A DNA stretch of 64,000 nucleotides, from the NCBI GenBank assembly GCA_951799425.1, contig OX637391.1, forward strand, positions 23,174,551 through 23,238,550, in the 5' to 3' direction. The translations under genes were made by a program, and so were the position numbers. The stretch comes from Ilex aquifolium (lineage: Eukaryota > Streptophyta > Magnoliopsida > Aquifoliales > Aquifoliaceae). Under the pieces are notes generated by a model. That model was not told where the DNA came from and ran no database searches. It saw only the letters and a list, made by a program, of their open reading frames with translations. Numbering within the stretch: position 1 is the first letter of the stretch; each line of letters starts with the position of its first letter. Below are positions 36,287 to 47,097 of this stretch, in pieces.

Positions 36287-36900
36287 TCAAGGAACACAGA
36301 ACATTGACACCATCTCTAGGCCAAACTCCCATCCGTCCCTGGATATGAGAAAAAATCTACGTCTGCATCCTTTAGGAGATGAGGGAAGATAAAAAATTAA
36401 GTCAGGCCCTCCTGCCCTTCTCACGAAATGATAAAAATCGGGGAAAGGACAATCAACCAAACAGAAGAAATAGATGAATTCAAGAGTAGAGGGGGGGAAA
36501 TTCTGCCATGCCTTGTTGTCAGTAAGCAAGGACGACCACTAACAAACCCCATCCCTCCATTGACTGTCTGGAGGGGCAAATATTGAAGTAATGAAAAACT
36601 AGTCTAATGAAGGGCTATAGAGGAAACCTCAAGCTAGCTTGAAAAGTGGATTTGAAGAAACAGATCTTGCGAAACAAGAGAGAGTTGTACCAAGTTCCAA
36701 GAGGCGGGACTTTCGCTAAAATCTCACTAGGGAACCCATGGACTTCCCTGATCTTGGTGACCTCAGCCCCAGTTAGGACACTAGTATCAATCAAAGGAAA
36801 AAATTTAGGGTCTACTATGCCAAGTGAGGCCCTAGCACGCCACAAGAAATCCCTAGGTCATGATACACCGGCATCCATGGCGATTGAAAAACTTACCCAA
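36287..36900 (-). pseudogene. N-terminal 'putative gypsy-type transposon' domain, broken
   Basis: Two minus-strand frames (36845-36615 and 36529-36287) give FKSTFQASLRFPL and, further on, EFIYFFCLVDCPFPDFYHFV and RRRFFLISRDGWEFG. This follows the order of the domain in Tat-lineage gag-region ORFs (a '...FQAGLRFPL...' block, then '...K.RFF...G.WEF'), named Transposase_28 or putative gypsy-type transposon in Pfam. It has internal stops and at least one frame change. Confidence 0.6.
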
Positions 36901-37233
36901 GTAGCAAAGAAGTAAAACAATGGAGGGCTTTGTACCTGACTAGCAATTTCATCTCAAAACTCTAAGAAGCAAGAAGGGAAACAACAAGGGAAACCCACTA
37001 GAGGGAAATGTTTAAATAGTCCCTAGTTTTGGCACTCCACCTCCCTGAAACGCATTTAATGTGAGGTAGTTGCATTAAATGCAGCTGAAATTCAAGGCAT
37101 GTGGCATAAAAGGATTAAAATGGCACGCAAATCCAAGCACAGTTGCGATTGCACGCCTGCGCAATAGAAGCATGTGTCACAGTCACGTCTCTTCAAAACC
37201 CTCAAAAAATGAAAACTTGCTCTGGAAGCCAAG

Positions 37234-37588
37234 ACAAGCTCTCTAGGTTTCTGAGTTGTTCAGCAAGTAGGGACACTTTGGTCCATTTTGCTTCTGAGCA
37301 AGGACGAGTTCCCCATGTTTTTGAGCTGTTTAACCAAGAATGGGCACCCTAGCCCACTCTACTTCTCAACAAGGATGAGCTCCCCAAGATCTTATGATTT
37401 TCAGCCAAGGATGGGCACCTTGGCCCATATTGCTCCTCACCAAGGATGAGCTTCCCATGTTCCTTAACTTTCCAGCTAAGGATATGCACCTCTGACCACT
37501 ATGCTTCCTAGCAAAGGCAAGTTCCCAAGTTCCTTAATTTTTTAGCTAAAGGTGAACACCTAGGACCTCGGTGCCCATTAATTGGAAG
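37234..37588. repeat. 71-bp tandem repeat, five units
   Basis: Units start near 37234, 37305, 37376, 37447 and 37518 and are each 71 bp. Shared text includes AAGGATGAGCTTCCC and GGGCACCTTGGCCCA types. Units differ at many positions, so the array is old. Confidence 0.8.
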
Positions 37589-37830
37589 AAGCTCCCCAAG
37601 GATTAAATTATTAACTCCAGGGGGCCACAATAAGCTCGGACTTAGTAACTCAAATCAGAGACGGATGTCATCATTGCTACAAGGCTAATGCCTTTTAGCA
37701 AGTGAAGGGGGCAAAGATAGTTATGTTGATATTTTGACATTATAAAAAAGCATGTTTAAAAAAAGGGTATATTTCATTACAAAAGAGAATTTAAAAAAAA
37801 AAACAAAAAAAAATTTAGAACAACTCAAGA

Positions 37831-39816
37831 TGTCACACCCTACCCCGGATAGAGTACTCATATAGTCTATTCCAGGAGAGTGGACCCCAATTACCAACTA
37901 ATAACCTATCACACTATGCATAATATTAAATATTCCATAACATAAACAATAATCAACATAATTACATACTTGCATAGCCCATGTAGATAAAGTTAAATTC
38001 ATACATTTACACAAAAACCCTACTCAATCCTTTATCAAAATACTTTAACTTGACATCTAACAACTGTACAAATTTAAATGTCCAAATTTTTTCAAAATTT
38101 GACTTCACATCCCAACTTAAAATACTCAGCAGTGGACTTCATTCTTCTCATAGTTCCCTAAAAACCACAAACAGTGGGGGGTGAGCACAACACGCTCAAT
38201 GAATGTACATTTTCATTTTATAAATAATAAAAAAAAAACATACTTCACGCACTAGCATTCTAGCATATAAGTATCAACAAATAACATTGTCAAACCATCA
38301 CCCACATAACTTTCACGTATTCACATATATTCGCCACTAAGGCCATAGCTTAGCTATTAAGGCTAAATTTTCCATCTAGGCACAATAACACTATTATGGC
38401 CATACAATTGCCACTAAGACCAAACAATTACCCTTCATGGGCTATATTAGCCAATAGGCTCTTCGCACGTCAATAAGGCTTTAAACCTTCACATAATCAT
38501 TGGCAATCAACAACTCACCACATATTTGATACCAGAGTTTGGTATTAGCCTTAACGACAAAAGTTCACTATCTTCGAGCCATGTACTATTTTTAGATCAA
38601 TAAACATTATGCTCATACATAAATAACATAGTCATATTTTAGCTATTGCTTTTCACATGAAAAAACACTTATGGTTAAATTCCAAATCTGAATTCAATAT
38701 GTAGCCTTAGATGAATCCGACGCTGGCATCATCGTCTTTGAAGCTAACATAAATTGTCGCAGACCACCTAAATATCACAAATATATGATGTTACGCTACA
38801 CATGCATAGTAATTAATCGAACTTAACCCGATACCTTCATAATGCCCCTTTTCATTTACCATAATATATCGAACCCTTCAATTATAATTGATTAAATCCA
38901 TTAAAATGTTTAAAGAAGATTTGAGGTTGAGTGGAAAATGAATTATACATGGAACAACAAAAATGGCAAGGTTTCATGTGCCTACCGGTACTAGTAGAAG
39001 TTCTATAGTAGAACACCTGACATAATGTTGTTCTACCGGTAGGTCACCACTTTCTATTAGCAGATGTTTGACAGAACCTCGTCCTATCGGTAGGTTTTCA
39101 CTTCTTACCAGTAGAACACCTTATAAAATGTTGTTCTACCAGCAGGTCACCTCTTTCTACCAGTAGAAGCCTTGACAGAACATCGTCCTATCGATAGGTT
39201 TTTACTTCCTACTAGTAGAAATCTGACAGAAACCTATTTGGGTTCCATCTTCTTCCTTCTCTTTCAAACCCACAATTCCTAAACACCTACCATCAATCAC
39301 AACCATATTTCCCATGAAAATTGATACTAATAGCATACCCACATCAGAATTCATAAATCAAAATCAAAACTAAAACCATAACTATCCCTCACAACCAAAA
39401 TTCATAACCCAAAACCTAATTCTTTTCTTATACCTTCAAAACTCCATTCTACACTAACCAACCATTACCCACACCACTAGGATATTTCTAAAGGTTGCAA
39501 TATAAATAAATTTACAAGATTTCATCTACATTCATTGTCGCTCAACTCCATCGAACTTCTTTGAATTTTCGCTCAAGATCTTTGGATTTCTTAGCCCTTG
39601 AATCACAACCATCACTCACTTTCTTGTGCACAAACATGGATTGTAAAATTTCTCAAGAAGGATTTCCACTCAAGCTCAAGCATGCAAGAGGTTCTTGTTG
39701 AAATTGACAAATTCCAAACCCCACCAATTCTCCCTCTTTCTCTTTATGTTAAATAGACGCACAAATATATATATATATGTGTGTGTGTGTGCGTGTGGGT
39801 AAGAAGGTAGGTGATT
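37831..39816 (-). mobile_element. Chromovirus-like LTR G, cut on the right by element E2
   Basis: The plus-strand left end TGTCACACCCTACCCCGG is the reverse complement of an LTR end (...GGGTGTGACA). The text GGGGTGAGCACAACACGCTC near 38178 resembles the GTTGGCTCACCC block of the other chromovirus LTRs in reverse. The LTR start is missing because E2 sequence begins at 39817. A TA/TG microsatellite lies at 39758-39795. Confidence 0.65.
38985..39225. repeat. 51-52-bp tandem units with TACCGGTA-type palindrome pairs 21 bp apart
   Basis: Core centres are 39037.5/39058.5, 39088.5/39109.5, 39140.5/39161.5 and 39192.5/39213.5. Every pair is 21 bp apart; periods are 51, 52 and 52 bp. A further TACCGGTA lies near 38990. 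The design is almost the same as at 12415-12612, in a different LTR. Confidence 0.8.
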
Positions 39817-41325
39817 TGACCCGATTTATGCCATACACCCAAGTATAAGTGGTCAAATTGCATTATTTCTCGGTTAAGTCTGAGGTCGAACCCACAGGGA
39901 GCTAACTGTCAGGATTCAAAATAGAAATGGTAAAATTGCCGTGAATGCAATGTGCAATGGAATAACTTGTGGTGTGAGATTAGAACTATCAAATAAACAC
40001 TTAACTAAAAATTTGAAGGACAATGGTAAAAGGTACTCTTTAGTTTGGGGATCCAACATGCAGTATATTGTTTGTTTATGAAAATGATACCTTATAACAA
40101 TTAACTCCCATTTTACTAGAAATTTAACCGATAGGTTTGATGTATATTGAACCATAACACAACAACTAATTAGGTTAGCCGGAAGGTCTTTGTACCATGC
40201 ATCAATCAAATAACCCTAGTAAACCAGAAGGTGAACCATTCACAAGGTTTACTCAAGCTATCCAATCGGCAGGTTGATGATTCAATAATATCGGAGTTCT
40301 AGATTATGTATTGAATCAAAAGCATTGACTATGACGAGATTTGACCCGTCTATAACCAATCTCCCGACTATTACATAAAGCCCAACTATGTACATCACTG
40401 TATCATGCATGAAGTGCGTAATAATCATAGATAGTATGGTAAATAGCATTAAGCTTTGCTCAGTGTTCATAACGATGAGCATATTATAAATGTAACCATC
40501 CATCAATTAAGGGAGGTATAAACATTAACGCATAAGTAAAACATCAACATTTTCATAACGTAAACAATATGTCACATATATTCACCCTTCATCAAAGAGT
40601 ATAAATGGACTACTCACGCCTCATTTGCTATAGACGAGCAAAAGGAGTGAGATAATCTCATTAAAATTGAAAACAACACGTTCTTCCCCGAGGAATAACT
40701 GAAAAATTGCCACTCTTATTACCAACTAGGGCACAAAAGTGGGAGAGGTTCAACCCTCCAGGTAGAAAGGATAAACAGAATTGTAGAAGTAGAGAAAATT
40801 CTGGCTGGGAAGTGATTTTGGCAAGGCTTCGCTCTTCCTTTCTTTCTTTCTTTCCTTCCTTCCCTCTAGCACTGAACTGAACTTCTCTGGATCCCCCCCT
40901 GAAAAATAGTTGAAGCAGGCTATTTATAGGCACTGGTAGAGGGCTTTAAGGCGACAGACACCCTGGCTGGCCAATCAGGTGAATTTTTTGCTTAATTGGA
41001 CCAATAGGAGAGGAGAGACTTGAGGCAGTTTAAGGACCATCTGGATGCCACCACTAGTGTCCAGACGGTGGCATTCCTTTGGATTTTTTCTTTGGCAGCC
41101 TCCTTGTTGACTTGTTATTTATTTGATAATTGCACTTGCCTCCCCTTCCTTATTCAGCTTGTGCACTTGAATCCTCCTGAATTTCTGTATTCCCGCTTGA
41201 AACCCTACAAAGTGTCCAATTTATGCATTAACCCTAATACTCTATAACTTAATCATTTTAACCTATTTTACGTACATAATGAACTTTAAAACCTAATTCA
41301 TTCACTCATTTTTTTGGGTTAATCA
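39817..41325 (-). repeat. LTR B2, 3' LTR of E2 (1509 bp)
   Basis: On the minus strand it starts TGATTAACCCAAAAAAATG at 41325 and ends with the U5 landmark (reverse complement of GACCCGATTTATGCCATACA). It is the intact counterpart of split LTR B1. TATAAATA is present (plus strand TATTTATA, 40921-40928), and the paired TCTGGA/TCCAGA motifs are centred at 41042.5 and 41062.5. Confidence 0.9.
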
Positions 41326-41338
41326 CACCCCCCAACCA
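41326..41338 (-). other. 3' polypurine tract of E2
   Basis: On the minus strand GGTTGGGGGGTG immediately precedes the LTR start TGATTAACCC. Confidence 0.85.
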
Positions 41339-42096
41339 AACATTACTAGTTCCCAGTAATAAAAATAAACAACAAAATAAAATCATTTTCGTAGATTCCA
41401 CGATTGCATTTAACATATGCAACAAGCCGTTAAACCCCTTGGTGATCCCTAGTGGACGAGTTTTGTCTCGTGAAGGTTTTCAGTGAAGTTACCAAAAAAC
41501 TTCAAGGCTTAGGATTACATAATTCATATTTTTCATAGATAAAATTAAATCATCATTCCTCTTTATTGCCAGGATACTTCCCTTCCCCGGTCATTATAAG
41601 GGTAACACACATTAGTTGTAACACTATTCCATATATTTTTAGAAAAACTCTTGTGTGTGTGTGCAGGAATTCATTTATTTCAAAAATCACTTAAGAAATA
41701 TCACCACCCTTCACTTTGTTGTACAAGAATTAGCCTCGACGTCAATCCTTTCCTGAAAATCACTTAGAAAAGAAGAAAATCAAGTTTTAGTGACTATCAC
41801 TCAAAAATTACATGTAAGGAGAATATTGTTATCAAAGCAAAGTAATAGCACATGTAATATCCCAAACAAAGGTTATTTGAATAAAACTGAAATTTGACAT
41901 AATCTCATGAAAGAATATTAACACTGCATTAGACAACATTATCAACACTTTCCCTTTTCTGATGAATAGGTGGAAATACTACATATGCATGACCTCTGGA
42001 ATCAAAAATGACTTTATTAGGGTTATAATGTGGCCAAGGGTATTGGGTTTAAGAAACGACGTCAAAGATATTCAAAAAACTATCCTTTCTTGACTA
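41339..42096 (-). other. 3' non-coding region of E2
   Basis: AT-rich DNA between the end of the last ORF and the 3' LTR. It continues at 44026-44497 on the other side of solo LTR A3. No ORF or repeat of note. Confidence 0.5.
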
Positions 42097-42101
42097 GTGT
42101 T

Positions 42102-44020
42102 TGATGAGAGCAAAATATTGCATATTTGATGGCCTCATTATATGCATTTTAACTCAACTTTTGCATTTAAGTACTTAGTGTTAGCCAAAGTTGTGAATAA
42201 TGTTGATATTTTGATGTTGCATGTTTTGATAGCTTAAATGATGGATTTTAGGACTTTGCAACTATGTTGGATGTGAGGTGAAGTGGTGGACTCATGAAAT
42301 GAGGATTGAGAGGCTTGGAAGGTAAAGAAATCAAGAAAAATGCATTTTGGATGAAGACCTTCAGGAAGGTTTATGAAGACCTTCCGGAAGGTTTAGCCCA
42401 CTGGAATTTCGTAATTTTGACACTGTACCACTGTTTTTCTAAATTTTGACCATGATCTACTTCGAATTTGAAAAAGTGAAAAACATGAAAGTTGTAGATA
42501 TGGATGTCTTTTTTATTGTGTCAAAATTTAAGCTCAATCCAACGGTTGGATCAAAATTTATTATTTTTCTACCAAAACTGGTCCAGAGCTGTCACCAGAT
42601 TCCAGTAGGTTAAACCTTCCGGAAGGTTGTCATCGTTCTTCGGGAAGGTCTTGCCCAGAATGCGAAAAAACAGCCTGCAACTCAACTTTGCGGCTTGGGG
42701 ATCCCACCTAATCTTCTCCCACTTGCTCCCCAACATTATCTTACACAAGCACATGCTTCCCTTACACATTTGGAGGACTTTGAAGGCTTTGCATTGAAGA
42801 AGGCATGGGAGGGAAGTGGGCTACCATGGGGGTGTTGTCCTAGCTTGTCCAAGGCAATCAACTCAGCCCCTCTTTGGTGTAAGACCTGCACACACCTAGG
42901 GGGACCCTCCATGGACGAAATTCAAGGCTTTCACTCTCCATTATACATTCAACATTCAACACACAAGAAAAGTTGTTGGCTACCTAAGCTTAGGATTAGA
43001 TATAGAAAGCTCCAAGGGGGAAGATGATGAATAGTGCTCAAAGTGACGTTTTTGCATTTTTTCTTCCACTCTTTCACTTGTAGTTTAATGTAAGAACCTT
43101 GTAAGCTTCATTTATTGTCTTTAATGTCATTCCTTTCAAGTTTATTGCAAGTTTACTTTCATGTTCTTCATTTCACCATTGTTATTTAAGTTTTCTTCAT
43201 TTCAAGCTTTTATATTGGGTATTGCATATTTTTCCTTCATAGCTTTAGATTTCTTGTTGTAAGTTAAGTTCCATGCTCCATTTCCCTACCATGTCCATTT
43301 CCTTTATGCTTGTCTTGCATTGTTAATATGAGTAGCTAGGATTTAAGTTGGTTAATCCAAGGGAAAATTCCTCTTGGGAATACCATTTTCAACTCTTCTT
43401 CATTCCTCCCTTTAGAGTCAAATGGTTCGGTTTGACGGGGTTGAGAGTGGATGAGTTGGTGAGCCTTTGATATTCCGTAGGCCTAGTCACGGTTTATGCT
43501 TAGATACTCACCAATCTCGTCCCTAGCTTCCCCCGAATCAATCGTTCATTCATGCTCAATCGGAAGAAGGCTTTGAGTTGATTTGGTATTCCCATTGGAA
43601 TGAACCCTTTGGATTAGCCAACACTTGCTTTATTTGCATTTTCATTTACAAACCACACACAAAACTCAAACAAAAGATTTTACATTTTCTTTTCACTTTT
43701 GCAAAATCACTTTCACAAAACTCCCTTTCCTTCCCTGAGGAGACGACCTTGGAATACTCTTCCAAGTAAAACACCGACAACGAAAGACTCCTTGCGATTG
43801 GGGAGCACTTTTGTTCACACACACGCATTCCATTCCACATTTCATTCCATACATTTTGTTCATTCCACATTTCCATTCACATCTATTTTGTTGTTGTTTC
43901 CTATCTTCTTGCATCATCCGGAGGGAGAGTGACACTCCCCCATCACTATAAGCCACATACACACATTGAGGGTGAGGGTGATGTTACGAGGTTAGGAACG
44001 ACGTAATTACCAAACAATCA
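42102..44020 (+). mobile_element. Solo LTR A3 (family A), inserted in E2
   Basis: It runs from TGATGAGAGCAAAATATTG to ...CCAAACAATCA (1919 bp), with target duplication GTGTT at 42097-42101 and 44021-44025. Its R-U5 half (from about 42970) is almost identical to that of A5 (from about 50345), while its U3 is clearly more diverged and carries a different palindrome. ORFs inside (for example 42695-43027) are LTR sequence. Confidence 0.92.
42357..42650. promoter_or_regulatory. ACCTTCCGGAAGGT palindrome pairs in the A3 U3
   Basis: Core centres are 42363.5/42385.5 and 42620.5/42642.5, both pairs 22 bp apart. The two pairs sit on either side of the conserved family A U3 block, where A1, A2 and A5 have GTACCGGTAC on one side. 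Confidence 0.8.
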
Positions 44021-44497
44021 GTGTTGCACACCTCTTCCACATTTTTCCAAAACTTTTACACATGGTATTTCCCATTTCTCCATTTTCAATTCCATGTTTG
44101 CTATCTCTTGGCTAATTTCTTTCTTTGTTTCTTTCTGTTTTCTTTTTGTCTCTTTCACAGATTCTTTTCAAAATAAGGAATTTTTACATGCTCAAAATGC
44201 TTGAGTTCTTATGAAAATATTAAGATAGTGCACAATCAATGTATGAAAATCCCGCACAATCTGGTTAGGGTTATAATTGCAAAGCATAAGAATGATAACC
44301 TAATTTTCATCGTGAATCACATGAAATAAGCATCATAACACAACAAAATTTAAGCAAAATGATAAACCAACCTTATTACTGACAAAAACAACTTAAAACC
44401 ATTATTTAAAACATCAAACTGAAATAAAGTGCACAAGTAAAAAGTTCGATAAAAGTAGTAAAAGCATAGAAATTCCAGAAACTCCAGTCATTTAAGC

Positions 44498-45800
44498 TGA
44501 TGGGCCTCCACCATACTGTCCTCGAAGTAGCCTCAGGATCTCATTCTGATTCTCCTCATTGCTAGCCATCCTCTGATCTAACTGGGTGATGCCAGTCTCC
44601 AATCCTAATAGAATCTAGTGGTCAGTCCTGTCATCAACAGTAATATAAGGCTGCTCTTCTTGTTGCTGAGGCTCTTCTGGTTGCTGAAAGTGTGCACCTC
44701 TTGGGAATGGATCTGCTTGTGGTGCTGGTGGTGCTTCCTGCTGCTCCTCTAGCTTCCTTCCATGGCTATTTCTTTGCGAGGTTTTTTCCAATGGTGCCAA
44801 ATGCTCCACTGTTGGCCATGTGGGATCTGCAATGACTCATTTCTCCCTGCACAACTCAAATACTAACACAACCAATGAGAGTGGGGGCTTCTTAACCTTA
44901 TCAATCACCATCATTTGGTCCATTATCAATGTTGGAAAATCAATGGTGTGTCCCATTCCGAAGGCATACATAAAATAGGCTCTCTCAGTATAAATTTGGT
45001 TTTTTTGGGAATAAGGCAACAGATTGTTTACAATTATCAAATTCAGGATTTTATACTTATCGGTTAAGTTACCTTGCTTTATGTACTTATTCGGCCTACC
45101 CCAAACATATTCTAGATTCCTAGTCAACTCAATCCCAATGACAATTATATCAGGTAATGTGGAATAGGGATATTGTGGGTTCTAATATCTTAGGATCGGA
45201 TTCAAAAAATTAGCAATGTTAGTCGATGTAACTTGAAACACAACTCCCCTAACATAGACACGAAATTGTCTTGGCCCGGTTTCTTTTGCATTACTATAAA
45301 ATTCTCGGACCAAGCATTCATATGCAGGACCTACCAATTTCACATAGTTAAGCCAACCGCGTGTAGCCAAATTTTGCCTAACCCCTATTGGTTCAAAATC
45401 TTCATATATAATAGGTCTCTCAACAATAATAGTCTTGGAATAAAAATAACTGTGAGATCCTGGAATTCCACATCGGTTAGGGAGAGGAAAGTTGCTGGGC
45501 TTATAAGTAAGCCCCTCGCCTTACATGGCATAAGGCCTTTTCCTAGGGGTACTAGGAGGAACAAAACCGTGAGGGCTAGTGGGCCCAAAGCGGACAATAT
45601 TATGTCATGTGGAGGGTGGGGTGTTACAATAACTATCATATCAGACTTGCTGATCAATATTTTTGAACATCGCAGCGTCGAATACATTCTATCCCTAGGG
45701 TTGTTCTTGCTGCTGCAGGGGTGCCTCAGGCAGTGAAGAGGCTCCTCGCCTTGCTCGGCTTGACGAAGCTCTTGTTCATGTTCTTGAATCCATGGATTCT
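44498..45800 (-). pseudogene. E2 last ORF, 'putative plant transposon protein' family
   Basis: On the minus strand, recognisable coding runs from about 45700 to 44498. N-terminal block MFKNIDQQV then IIVERPIIYEDFEPIGV; then LATRGWLNYVKLVG; then LVREFYSNAKETG and YVRGVVFQVTSTNIANFL; then WGRPNKYIK, NNLLPYSQKNQIYTERAYFM and a C-terminal Pro/Gln-rich, acidic tail. This is the layout of the Pfam family called putative plant transposon protein, common next to plant gypsy elements; its biochemical role is not established. Lesions: stop near 45690, TRIM insertion 45451-45628, stop near 45180, TGA near 44835, stop near 44612. Confidence 0.75.
45451..45628 (+). mobile_element. TRIM-like solo LTR, 178 bp
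   Basis: It runs from TGTGAGATCC to GGGGTGTTACA with target duplication ATAAC at 45446-45450 and 45629-45633. It includes CCACATCGGTTAGGGAGAGG, a TATA-like CTTATAAG and AAAGCGGACAATATTATG, text typical of small terminal-repeat retrotransposons in flowering plants. It splits the E2 last ORF. The ORF 45385-45687 spans it by chance. Confidence 0.85.
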
Positions 45801-46234
45801 TGAGTTTCTTGATGAATAAACTATTTTAGGGATTTTCGATCGGTAGAAACCTGTAAAAGGTTGTGGGTAAGTGTTTAATCGGAGTAGAATTCAAGAAAAG
45901 TTTAGGGGTATAGAAATTTTGAAGAGAGATGTGAAGAATCTGCTATTTTTTCGAATTTCTGCCGTGAGGGAGATGTTGGACTGTTTAGTTTCACGACTGT
46001 GAGCTTTTATATTGGCAAGTTTCGTTCTGACGCTATAAGCATCGTTCGGACGGTGCTGATCCTCTAGAATTCGTTTGGCTTTGTAGGCTGCTATCCCTTG
46101 ATATTCTCCTGGTTTCCAGCTTCAGTTTTCCAACCTGCAGTTACAGAAAATCAGTTTAAATTCAAATATTTACACAATTAATTATCTAATAAACTTAAAC
46201 ATTCATACACATCCTAAGAATTGTGCACTTTGAT

Positions 46235-46689
46235 CATAATTATTTTTAATCAGAATCTTCTAAATTATGGACATTAGTGAACCAATGAATCTCTTGTCGC
46301 ATATATCATGAAAGCATGGGACTAGAATAAGATGACGTTTCAGGGTAATCCTTACTCTGCCCATACTTAATCCAATTAAGACGATCTAATGCTCGACCTG
46401 AAATTGGTTCGGCACACTAATTATATTCTCTCATATGCATTAAACGATCGCACTTTACACAACCACCGATTCGATTTGCTCGTCGGCGTTTGGAAAATGA
46501 ACTTTTTCCGCACAAAAGTTTTGCTTGACTTTCAAGAATTTCTAATTTTCGAACAACCTTTGCTTTTGATATGATCAAAGAATGTATATCTTTTGGAAAA
46601 GTTCGCAGCCCACCCAAACTGAACCAAAAAAATTTCTCATTCATTTTTGAAAATTTTTGAAAATGACTCACTATGCGGTTCTTTAACAT
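46235..46689 (-). pseudogene. CRP-like small basic Cys/His protein of E2, with a nonsense mutation
   Basis: The minus-strand frame from 46689 gives an N-terminal extension, then FFWFSLGGLRTFPKDIHSLI, a basic linker, LCGKSSFSKRRRANRIGG and C-x2-C-x4-H. A TAG at 46417-46419 replaces the Gln codon that E1 has just before the last Cys of its finger. The frame continues after it with CAEPISGRALDRLNWI and YGQSKDYPET, matching E1 closely, so the stop is recent decay. A second stop lies about 35 codons later. It sits between the E2 integrase end and the E2 last ORF, as in E1. Confidence 0.75.
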
Positions 46690-46749
46690 TTGCTAGTCAC
46701 GAAGACGAATATTGATTGCTTCCGGTTACAAAGACGAATATGGATTTTT

Positions 46750-46787
46750 CCCTCCCGCCAACCTAAATTTAACATTGTCCTCAATGT
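46750..46787 (-). other. Internal polypurine-like tract of E2
   Basis: The minus strand reads ACATTGAGGACAATGTTAAA followed by TTTAGGTTGGCGGGAGGG. The same text (CATTGGAGACAATGTT, then TTTAGGTTGGGGGG) is in E1 at 60363-60400, both just after integrase and before the CRP-like ORF. It is not next to an LTR in either element. Confidence 0.65.
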
Positions 46788-46966
46788 ATAACTTTATGAA
46801 GTAAAATTATAGACAATTGCTAAAAAGATCTGGAGGCGAGACAAATCCATCGTGTCAAACCCTAATCTGTAAAACAAACAACAAATAGGTAGTACTACTA
46901 TTTACAATTAAACACTTACAAAGACTTTTCAAGGCACATATACTGGTTTTATTAAGTGAATGGAAT

Positions 46967-47097
46967 TCACATTTTGAACAAATCATCATGATATGGCTTA
47001 AGCCATTTACCATTCACTTTGAAATCATTTCCAGTTAATGGATTCTCAATTTCAATTGCCCCATATTCAAAAACTTGTTTAACAATGGAAGGGCATG
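46967..47097 (-). pseudogene. C-terminal end of E2 integrase
   Basis: The minus-strand frame reads SIVKQVFEYGAIEIENP, then NDFKVNGKWLKPYHDD and a stop. This corresponds to [19 protein letters not shown] and NNFTVNG-RLKPFLEDF of E1. It is cut at 47097 by the family A LTR. Confidence 0.85.

Larger units (their letters stand above)
36092..37830. other. Tat/Ogre-type internal region relic
   Basis: This stretch separates two LTRs and holds a minus-strand gag-region pseudogene, a 21-base G run and a 71-bp tandem repeat, listed separately. The rest is non-coding. Confidence 0.5.
39817..47097 (-). mobile_element. Element E2: 3' half of an Athila/Tat-type retrotransposon
   Basis: Read on the minus strand from 47097: end of integrase, internal polypurine-like tract, CRP-like ORF, plant-transposon-protein ORF, 3' polypurine tract and LTR B2. 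The order is the same as in E1, and the proteins are recognisably related but divergent. It is interrupted by solo LTR A3 (42102-44020) and a TRIM LTR (45451-45628). Its pol is cut at 47097 by the 3' LTR of the family A element. The 5' half should lie beyond the nested elements, outside the window. Confidence 0.85.

Noticed and set aside
45385..45687. 100-aa minus-strand ORF
   Set aside because: It spans the TRIM insertion and both flanks, so it is a chance frame.
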